The translations under genes and the position numbers were made by a program. A DNA stretch of 64,000 nt from Xiheimicrobium sp033763395 (lineage in GTDB: Bacteria; Myxococcota; Myxococcia; Myxococcales; Myxococcaceae): assembly GCA_033763395.1 (NCBI GenBank), contig JANRKQ010000152.1, forward strand, positions 1 to 64,000, given 5' to 3'. The notes beneath the pieces were generated by a model. That model was not told the origin of the DNA. It saw only the letters and a program-made list of their open reading frames with translations, and did no database searches. Position 1 is the stretch's first letter. Every line of letters begins with the position of its first letter. This document shows, piece after piece, positions 58,107-64,000 of this stretch.

Positions 58107-59840
58107 TCAGGACTTCGCAGCGTCGGGTTCGGTCTGCGGCCAGTAGTCGTCCTGGCGGTCAGGGTGGCTGTACTCGTAGGGGCCCCGGTACACGTTGGGC
58201 AGCCCCTGCGGGAAGTTGCCGTGCGGCGGCGGCGACGGCGCCTGCCACTCGAGCGTGTTGGCGTTCCACGGGTTGGCCGACGCCTTCTCGCCGCGGAAGA
58301 TGGAATAGAAGAGGTTCACCAGGAACACGACCTGGAAGGCGAGCAGCACCAGCAGCGCCAGCGTCGCGAACACCCGCAGGTCCTGCATGCCCGACTTCAT
58401 CAGGTCGGGGAAGTGCCGGTAGTCGTAGATGCGGCGGTGGTCGCCGCGCGCCCCGAGCAAGAAGAGCGGAATGAAGATGGCGTTGAAGGGAATGATGGTG
58501 CCCCAGAAGTGCACCTTGCCCCACGTCTCGTTCATCATCTTCCCGAACATCTTCGGGAACCAATACGTGATGGCCGCGAAGCTCCCGATGAAGGCGATGG
58601 GGAAGAACGTGTAGTGGAAGTGCGCGATGACGAAGTACGTGTCGTGGAAGTAGATGTCGGCGCCCGACGCTCCGAGGAAGATGCCCGTCACGCCGCCCAG
58701 CAGGAACTCGGCGATGAAGGCGAGCGCCCACAGCATCGGCGTGGTGAGCCGAATCGAGCCGCCGTAGAGCGTGCCGATGTAGACGAACACCATCTCGGCG
58801 ACCGGAATCGAGATGAGCAGCGTGGTGACACTGAACACGTTCGCCATGCGCGGGTCGATGCCGGCGATGAACTGGTGGTGCGCCCACACGAAGAACGACA
58901 GCACGCCGGTGCCGATGGCCGTGTAGAGCACCGTCTTGTAGGCGAAGAGCTTCTTGCGCGAGAAGACGGTGATGATCTCGGCGACGATGCCCATCGCCGG
59001 CAGCAGCACCACGTACACCTCGGGGTGGCCGAAGAACCAGAAGAGGTGCTGCCAGAGCACCGGGTCTCCGCCCTTGGCCGGGTCGAAGAAGCCCGTGCCG
59101 AGCTGCTGGTCGAACAGGAGCATCACCGCGCCAGCGATGAGCGGGCCCACCGACGCCATGAAGAGGATCGACGCGATGATGATCATCCACACCACGATGG
59201 GCACGTCGAACATCTTCATGCCCGGCGCGCGGCTGTTCATGACGGTGGTGATGAAGTTGATGCCGCCCAGGAGGAACGCCGCGAACTCGAGCGCCACCGC
59301 GAAGAGCCACAGCGACGAGCCCAGACCGGTGAGGCTGTACTCAGCCTTCGCCGACAGCGGGGGGTACGACGTCCACGCGCCGCCGAACGCACCGCCGGGT
59401 ACGTAGAAGGACGCGATCAGCACGATCGAGCTGAGGAGGAACAGCTGGTAGCTCAAGCGGTTGAGCCGCGGGAACACCATGTCATCGCAGCCGATCATCA
59501 GCGGGATGAGGTAGTTGCCGAGCGCGGCGATCAAGACGGGCATCGCCACCCAGAAGATCATCACCGAGCCGTGGGTCGTGACGAGCGCGTTGTAGTCGGT
59601 CGCCGTCACGCGGCCGTAGCCGGGCACCGACATGCCGGGAAACGCGAGCTGCATGCGGAAGGCATAGACGGTGAAGCCGCCGATGAGGGCCATCGCCATG
59701 CCCGTGAAGAGGTACTGCATGGCGATCATCTTGTGGTCGGTCGACCAGAGGTACTTCTTGATGAAGCCCTCGTCGTGGTGCGCGTGGTGCGCGTGGTCGT
59801 GCGCGTGGTCATGCTCGGCGTGAGCGGCTGCGGAGCTCAT
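58107..59840 (-). CDS. ctaD: Cytochrome c oxidase subunit I (aa3-type)
   Basis: 577 residues, twelve membrane helices. Heme a ligand His in TTHGSVMIFW, D-channel Asp in GCDDMVFPRLN, HPEVY with the cross-linked Tyr and CuB His in FFGHPEVYVV, CuB pair AHHQF, and heme ligands in VIAHFHY: all present. In the K-channel region the usual IPTGxK reads IPVAEM, so the Lys is Met and the preceding residue Glu. His-rich N-terminus (HAEHDHAHDHAHHAHHD). Its ATG overlaps the stop of subunit II by four bases. It should pump and reduce O2 to water, with the K-channel caveat. Confidence 0.93.
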   Translation of the reverse strand: MSSAAAHAEHDHAHDHAHHAHHDEGFIKKYLWSTDHKMIAMQYLFTGMAMALIGGFTVYAFRMQLAFPGMSVPGYGRVTATDYNALVTTHGSVMIFWVAMPVLIAALGNYLIPLMIGCDDMVFPRLNRLSYQLFLLSSIVLIASFYVPGGAFGGAWTSYPPLSAKAEYSLTGLGSSLWLFAVALEFAAFLLGGINFITTVMNSRAPGMKMFDVPIVVWMIIIASILFMASVGPLIAGAVMLLFDQQLGTGFFDPAKGGDPVLWQHLFWFFGHPEVYVVLLPAMGIVAEIITVFSRKKLFAYKTVLYTAIGTGVLSFFVWAHHQFIAGIDPRMANVFSVTTLLISIPVAEMVFVYIGTLYGGSIRLTTPMLWALAFIAEFLLGGVTGIFLGASGADIYFHDTYFVIAHFHYTFFPIAFIGSFAAITYWFPKMFGKMMNETWGKVHFWGTIIPFNAIFIPLFLLGARGDHRRIYDYRHFPDLMKSGMQDLRVFATLALLVLLAFQVVFLVNLFYSIFRGEKASANPWNANTLEWQAPSPPPHGNFPQGLPNVYRGPYEYSHPDRQDDYWPQTEPDAAKS

Positions 59841-60556
59841 GGCATTCCTCCAAGCTGGGTCGGCGGCGTCGTCGGCGTCACGTCAGCCACCTTTGGCGCG
59901 TTGCTCTGGTTCCAGATGCGGTGCTGCGCCGGGGTCTCGATGATGATGCGGGCGGGCATGATGCCGTGGCCGATGCCGCAGATCTCGGTGCACTGAATGT
60001 CGTACTGGCCGGTCTGCGTGGCCTTGAACCAACCCTTGATGATGCGGCCGGGGATCGCGTCCTGCTTGAGGCGGAACACCGGCACCGAGAAGCTGTGCAG
60101 TACGTCGCGGCTGGTGAGCTCGAAGTGGTACGTCTTGTCCTTCTCGACGTGCAGCTCGTCGACCGTCGAGATGTCGTCGGGCGTGTCGAGCTTGTTGTCG
60201 GGGCCGGGGTGCACAAACGTCCACGCCCACTGCTGCGAGATGACCCGCACCGTCGAGTCCGCCTCGGGCAGGTTGATCTTCACGTCGTGCCACACCTTGA
60301 TGGCCAGCACGATGATGGCCACGTCGAAGGCGAGCGTCGCGTAGTGGGGCAGCGTCACCCAGCGCTTCTCGTGGGGTTTTTCGCCGCTGACGTACTTCGC
60401 CTTCACGCCGGGCTTCGCCAGGAACTTGAAGATGAGCCCGAAGAAGACGACCTCGGCGAGGATGAACCAGAAGCCGGTGATGAGCAGGATGATCCAGATG
60501 ACGTTGTCGATGTCACCCGAGAAGGTCGAAGCCGATTCTACGTATTGGTCGATCAT
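59837..60556 (-). CDS. ctaC: Cytochrome c oxidase subunit II (CuA)
   Basis: 239 residues. Two membrane helices then the periplasmic CuA domain. The copper ligands are intact: His in DVLHSFSVP, and CTEICGIGHGIM (Cys, Glu, Cys, His, Met). WAWTFVHP is the electron-entry tryptophan region. No fused cytochrome c domain, so a separate cytochrome must deliver electrons, perhaps the diheme protein encoded upstream. Stop overlaps the start of subunit I. Confidence 0.92.
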   Translation of the reverse strand: MIDQYVESASTFSGDIDNVIWIILLITGFWFILAEVVFFGLIFKFLAKPGVKAKYVSGEKPHEKRWVTLPHYATLAFDVAIIVLAIKVWHDVKINLPEADSTVRVISQQWAWTFVHPGPDNKLDTPDDISTVDELHVEKDKTYHFELTSRDVLHSFSVPVFRLKQDAIPGRIIKGWFKATQTGQYDIQCTEICGIGHGIMPARIIIETPAQHRIWNQSNAPKVADVTPTTPPTQLGGMP

Positions 60557-60568
60557 CGGTGGCCTCTT

Positions 60569-60691
60569 TCACGACAGCGCGAAGATGAACACCGCGCCGA
60601 TGAAGCCTACGGCGGCGGCGACGAGGAGAAAGAAGAGGGTCCTGGCGAGCTTGTCGGAGGACTGTTCGGCTGAGAGGTTGGCGTCGGCCAT
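60569..60691 (-). CDS. 40-residue single-span membrane protein in the oxidase operon
   Basis: 40 residues, ending TLFFLLVAAAVGFIGAVFIFALS, a single hydrophobic helix, after a short polar N-terminus (MADANLSAEQSSDKLAR). Situated 12 bases before subunit II and 12 bases after the diheme cytochrome stop, all on the minus strand. Size and place recall small oxidase subunits that stabilise the complex. No ribosome site is clear, suggesting coupling. It is the smallest gene in the operon. Confidence 0.75.
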   Translation of the reverse strand: MADANLSAEQSSDKLARTLFFLLVAAAVGFIGAVFIFALS

Positions 60692-60703
60692 GGTGGTGTC
60701 CAG

Positions 60704-61342
60704 TCAGCGCGAGAAGGTGGCGATATGGGCGACGACGTTCTTCATCGCCTGCTCGTCGGCGAGCATCGAGGCCATGGGCCGCATCTGGGCGCCCGTGGTG
60801 TCGAGCGGGTGCGCCCCGCGGACGCCGCCCTTGAACTTCTTGAGCTGGTTGACGAGGTACCAGTCGTACTGGCCGGCGAGCGGCGGGCCCTTCGTGGCCT
60901 CGAGGCCCTGGCCCTTGTCGCCGTGGCACGCCTGGCACACGGCGTACTGACCGGCGCCGGCGGTGGCGTCACCGCCCTGAATCGACGGCGCTGACTTCAC
61001 CGCCTGGAGCGTCGCCACGTACGCAGACACGGCCTTCACCTCGGCCTCGTCCATCATCTGGCGAGACATGGGGCGCATGCGCAGGCCCTCGTGGTCTTCG
61101 GGGTGGTAGCCGCGCACGCCGCTGCGGTACTTCCCGAGCTGCGCCTCGACGTACCAGGCCGGCAGCCCGGCGATGTTCGGCGCGGCGATGCTCGCGTTGC
61201 CCACGCCAGTCTCGCCGTGACACGAGGCGCAAGCGGCGTACAGCTCCTGGCCCGAGAGCGTCTTCTTCGCGCCCTCGGGACGGATGCAGCCAAGGCTCGC
61301 CACCATCGCGAAGGCCAGGCTCACACTCATGAGTCGGTGCAT
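60704..61342 (-). CDS. Diheme cytochrome c lipoprotein (c4-like)
   Basis: 212 residues. Lipobox ASLGC (Cys19), then two cytochrome c modules with heme sites CASCH (38-42) and CQACH (136-140), each followed by a long helix and a Met-rich segment (LRMRPMSRQMM and QMRPMASML) with axial Met candidates. This is the c4/c-552 pattern. Likely donor to the CuA of subunit II, held on the membrane by a lipid. Start at the ATG at 61342; a second ATG at 61330 is close. Confidence 0.85.
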   Translation of the reverse strand: MHRLMSVSLAFAMVASLGCIRPEGAKKTLSGQELYAACASCHGETGVGNASIAAPNIAGLPAWYVEAQLGKYRSGVRGYHPEDHEGLRMRPMSRQMMDEAEVKAVSAYVATLQAVKSAPSIQGGDATAGAGQYAVCQACHGDKGQGLEATKGPPLAGQYDWYLVNQLKKFKGGVRGAHPLDTTGAQMRPMASMLADEQAMKNVVAHIATFSR

Positions 61343-61541
61343 GTTCGGTTGACTCCACGGCGGTGGTGCTGCGACTGCTCTTGCCCCCGCGTAGGCGAGC
61401 GACTTGTCACACGGTATTGGCACTGCCAAGCGTTTTGCCCGGACTGGCAGAAGCGGCGATCATGGCGGCGCCCGGCGTTGCTTCAGCCCAAGCTCCGAGC
61501 CCCGGCTCCTCCGGTGTGGGTATGGGTGGCGCTTCTGACCC

Positions 61542-62651
61542 TCATCGGCCTCCATCATTCGAGAGGAAGGCGCCCGGCGTCGCTTCGAAACGTTTGAGGC
61601 AGTGCTTCGAGCAGAAGTAGGTGCGCTGCCCGCCCGCGTCCGAGGCGAGGGCGTCGGGGGTGACGCGCACCTGCATGTGACAGACAGGGTCGACCGCGAC
61701 CACCCCGTCCGAGCCGCCGGCGACCGGCGCCGCGGGCGCCTCGAGCACGTAGCGCACCAGGGTGTCGAGCGCCGCCGCGCCGATGCCGTCGTACGCGGGC
61801 ATGTGGAGCGGGTACCCCCGGGCCCGCCTGGCGTCGGGCGCCAGCAGCGACTCGCGCACGTAGGCTTCGTCAAAGGTGGTGACGATGCCGTTGTCGAACT
61901 CGACGCGCGCGCCGCGGCGGCCCAGCACGGGCGGCGCGAGCTCGGGCGCCTCGTGACAGCTCGCGCAGGACAGCGCGTGGTACAGCTCGACACCCTCGGT
62001 GGGCAGGCGCTCGAGGGAATCGGCCGACGCGTTCGCCAGGGTCCGCACGGCGTTGGAGAGGGCCTTGAGGTCGCCAGAGTGCTCGCTGTCGAACACCCCA
62101 CGCACCAGCCCCGCGCCGTCGACGAGCACGAACACCGAGGAGTGGATGATGGGGTCGACGGCGCCGGGCGCGGCCTTCTCGGCCGTCACGTGAAAGCCGG
62201 CCACCGTCGCGGGCAGGGTCTGCTCGTCCGTCACCAGGAGGCTCCACCGGGGCTCGTCGGGCGCCCACTTCGTCGCGTAGGCCGCCAGCGCCTCGGCCGT
62301 GTCGCCGCCCGGGTCGACGGAGAACGAGACGAAGCGCACGGGCACGCCGGGCAGCGAACGCTGGAGCTGCACCAGCTTCGCGGTGATGAGCGGGCAGATG
62401 GTGCGGCAGGTGGTGAAGATGAAGCTCGCCACCCAGGGCTTCCCAGCGAGCGCCTGCGGGGTGACGAGCGCGCCGCGGTGGTCGCGGTACGAGAAGGCCG
62501 GCGCGGGGAAGAGCGGCTCGAGCGACTTCTTCTCCTGGTGGGCCAGGGCTTCAGCGCGGTCGAGCCGCGAGGGGCCCGAGACCTTGAGCCCGACGAGGAG
62601 CCCGAGCGTCATCAACGCCAGGAGTCCGACCAGGGTGAGCCACTTCGCCAT
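61542..62651 (-). CDS. SCO1-cytochrome c-YHS three-domain fusion
   Basis: 369 residues, one polypeptide in one frame. N-terminal membrane anchor (about 5-23), SCO1/SenC thioredoxin-like domain with CuA-chaperone motif CRTIC (Cys82, Cys86) and His170; a cytochrome c module with CASCH (229-233) and a possible axial Met284 (YPLHMP); and a YHS-type tail with DPVCHM (321-326) and YFCSKHC (345-351) that binds metal. All key residues are present. Likely periplasmic, delivering copper to subunit II with redox sensing by heme. It is 199 bases upstream of the diheme cytochrome, probably the first gene of the oxidase run. Confidence 0.85.
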   Translation of the reverse strand: MAKWLTLVGLLALMTLGLLVGLKVSGPSRLDRAEALAHQEKKSLEPLFPAPAFSYRDHRGALVTPQALAGKPWVASFIFTTCRTICPLITAKLVQLQRSLPGVPVRFVSFSVDPGGDTAEALAAYATKWAPDEPRWSLLVTDEQTLPATVAGFHVTAEKAAPGAVDPIIHSSVFVLVDGAGLVRGVFDSEHSGDLKALSNAVRTLANASADSLERLPTEGVELYHALSCASCHEAPELAPPVLGRRGARVEFDNGIVTTFDEAYVRESLLAPDARRARGYPLHMPAYDGIGAAALDTLVRYVLEAPAAPVAGGSDGVVAVDPVCHMQVRVTPDALASDAGGQRTYFCSKHCLKRFEATPGAFLSNDGGR

Positions 62652-62759
62652 GGGCCTGTCATAGCCACGGCACAGGCCACCGGCCCGCGACGAGTGGTCG
62701 GGAATGATGAGCGCCGGTCATGACCTCGAACACGCACAGCGTGTACACGGCCTGGCCGC

Positions 62760-63662
62760 TCAGATCTCACTCGTCGCCAGGTGCACCCACGCTGCGCCTC
62801 GCGTGCGGCGGGTCGTCGAGAAGCCGTAGACGGTACAGACGGCTCCCGGGCGAACCCCCTGCCCGGCGAGGAAGTCGCGCTCGGCCCCGCGCCGCACGTC
62901 GAGCGCAAAGCAGGCCGGGCCCGGGGCCTTCGCCTCGACCAGCGCGCGCCCACCCCGCGCGAGGTACTCGGCGTGCGAACCGCGCCACCGCGCCGGGCCC
63001 GCGGGCAGGTGCACGAGGGGCCATGGCGCGTGCGTCGACTGCAGGACGAAGTCCTTCGCGCCGGCGGTCGACACCACGTCCTGGGTCACCGCGGGGCTGA
63101 GGTCGAGGCCAGCCCCCGTCATCGGCGTGGGCGCGCCGGCGGTCTCGAGCGCGGCGAGTCGTTGGGGCTCGACGAAGTAGACGTCGAGCGTCGCGACGGC
63201 CGCCCCGAGCTTCATGGGCGTGAGCCCTTTCGCTGCGCGCATCACGTCGCCGCGGTCTCCCCGCATCGCGGCCCCGAAGGCGAAGCGCCACGACAGGCGG
63301 CGAGGGCTGCGCGCCCACAGCGCCAGCGCCGCCGTGAGCAGCCGCGCGGGCACGCCCTGCCCACGAAAGGGCGCCGCCACCTTGAGGTCTGCGAGGTACA
63401 CGCCCGCGACCGGGCCTGAGGGCGTGTCGACGCGCTTTCGCACGCCCACGATGCACCCGGCCAGCTCGTCTCCCGCCACCGCGAGGAGGAAGTGCGCGTC
63501 ACCCATCTGCGAGAAGAACGGGTGGTAGGCGGCGCCATGACTCAGCACGAAGCGGTCGCGCCCGTCGTCGATGGGGTACGAGATGTCGCGCTCCAGCGCC
63601 GAAAGGCGCGTCACCCACGCGCCCAACGTGTCCGATGTCAGGTGGAGGACCTCGAGCGTCAT
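62760..63662 (-). CDS. GNAT-type acyltransferase
   Basis: 300 residues. Residues 55-150 hold a GNAT core: AHFLLAVAGDELAGCIVG, GVYLADLKVAAPFRGQGVPARLL with the R/Q-x-x-G-x-G/A acetyl-CoA loop RGQGVPA. The C-terminal half (from about 165, PMTGAGLDLSPAVTQDVVS) is a second GNAT-like or lid domain. Substrate unknown. Start at the ATG at 63662, overlapping the stop of the upstream gene (ATGA), so coupled to the DUF3419-like gene. Confidence 0.75.
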   Translation of the reverse strand: MTLEVLHLTSDTLGAWVTRLSALERDISYPIDDGRDRFVLSHGAAYHPFFSQMGDAHFLLAVAGDELAGCIVGVRKRVDTPSGPVAGVYLADLKVAAPFRGQGVPARLLTAALALWARSPRRLSWRFAFGAAMRGDRGDVMRAAKGLTPMKLGAAVATLDVYFVEPQRLAALETAGAPTPMTGAGLDLSPAVTQDVVSTAGAKDFVLQSTHAPWPLVHLPAGPARWRGSHAEYLARGGRALVEAKAPGPACFALDVRRGAERDFLAGQGVRPGAVCTVYGFSTTRRTRGAAWVHLATSEI

Positions 63663-64000
63663 GTGCGCCGCAGCACCGTCACCCGTTCGTAGAACAGCGC
63701 CCGTTCACGCCGGGTCCACCCGTCGGAGCGGGCCACGTCCTCCGTGAAGCCGCTGAAGTGCGCGCGCCAGTCGCGTTGGTTGTTGAGCTGGCGGTACACC
63801 ACCAGCGCGCCCGGCCGCAGGACCTGCAGGGCGCTCGCCCAGGCCCGCACCAGCGCCTCGTCGGACCAGTCGAAGACGTTCGAGAGGCTCACCACCCCGA
63901 AGCGCTCGAGCGCGGGGACGTCGGTCAACGTCCCCAGGTGCCAGGAGACGTCGAGGCGCGCGCCCGAGGTGAGGAACGCCGGCGGCGTGCGGTAGCGCTG
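63659..64000 (-). CDS. DUF3419-like (BtaA-related) SAM-dependent enzyme, 5' part missing
   Basis: C-terminal 113 residues of a longer protein, cut by the window edge; the frame is open to base 64000. FGVVSLSNVFDWSDEALVRAW and LRPGALVVYRQLNN match the core of BtaA/DUF3419 enzymes that transfer a 3-amino-3-carboxypropyl group from SAM to diacylglycerol in betaine-lipid synthesis. The N-terminal half is not visible. The stop overlaps the GNAT start (ATGA), so the pair may act in one lipid-modification step. Confidence 0.65.
   Translation of the reverse strand, partial: QRYRTPPAFLTSGARLDVSWHLGTLTDVPALERFGVVSLSNVFDWSDEALVRAWASALQVLRPGALVVYRQLNNQRDWRAHFSGFTEDVARSDGWTRRERALFYERVTVLRRT

Noticed and set aside
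55234..59996. Two very long plus-strand open frames opposite the kinase and oxidase genes
   Set aside because: His/Arg/Asp-rich antisense of well-recognised kinase and oxidase subunits.

Overview
This 64 kb window is GC-rich (roughly 70 percent by eye), densely coded bacterial DNA that looks chromosomal and myxobacterial (Myxococcota). The signs are a MYXO-CTERM-like sorting tail, a Ser/Thr kinase fused to a long helical repeat region, about a dozen small lipoproteins with Gly/Ser linkers, and an aa3-type oxidase operon ending in two subunit III-like genes. No rRNA, tRNA, CRISPR array, transposase, integrase or phage gene was found. No classical mobile element is present, although one lipoprotein gene sits between direct repeats.

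Layout. 1-9.6 kb: a truncated GH31 glycosidase, a Nudix hydrolase, a carotenoid-desaturase-like flavoprotein coupled to an SDR, a ureohydrolase, two lipoproteins, an LpxL-type acyltransferase and a VanY-like peptidase with Cys-rich repeats. 9.9-16.8 kb: an EpmA-PlsC pair, a lipoprotein that looks like a dead M3 peptidase, a zinc-ribbon protein, an SPFH-SHOCT protein, a methyltransferase and a small membrane zinc-ribbon protein. 16.8-24.0 kb (minus): a GT39 glycosyltransferase, an ABC-2 ATPase and permease, and an amine oxidase. A propeller-like lipoprotein gene interrupts this run between 83-base direct repeats. 24.1-34.3 kb: KdsD, RlmM, TrxB, a cyclic-nucleotide-binding protein, ComM, a HAD-PLD pair and a lipoprotein with a long Gly/Ser tract.

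34.3-46.1 kb: an amidase, two zinc-ribbon proteins, an SDR, a DUF2214 membrane protein behind a paired palindrome, a PQQ-type propeller lipoprotein, a chemoreceptor, another SDR, and a three-gene operon of a radical SAM enzyme with two unrecognised proteins. 46.2-56.0 kb: a pentaheme cytochrome, phosphofructokinase, a degenerate GGDEF-like protein, an envelope cluster (YidD-like, PEGA lipoprotein, membrane protein), a lipid-kinase-like protein and the Ser/Thr kinase.

56.2-62.7 kb (minus) is the cytochrome c oxidase locus. In transcription order it holds a SCO1-cytochrome c-YHS fusion, a diheme cytochrome c lipoprotein, a 40-residue membrane peptide, subunits II, I, III and IV, a second subunit III-like protein and a 70-residue membrane protein. 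The SCO fusion probably serves CuA assembly and the diheme cytochrome probably feeds electrons to subunit II. The window ends in a GNAT acyltransferase and a truncated DUF3419-like protein.

Novelty candidates: the radical SAM three-gene operon, the repeat-bounded lipoprotein cassette, the SCO1-cytochrome c-YHS fusion, the loss of the K-channel lysine in oxidase subunit I, and the inactive M3-like lipoprotein. Product calls rest on motifs read by eye; no database search was possible.
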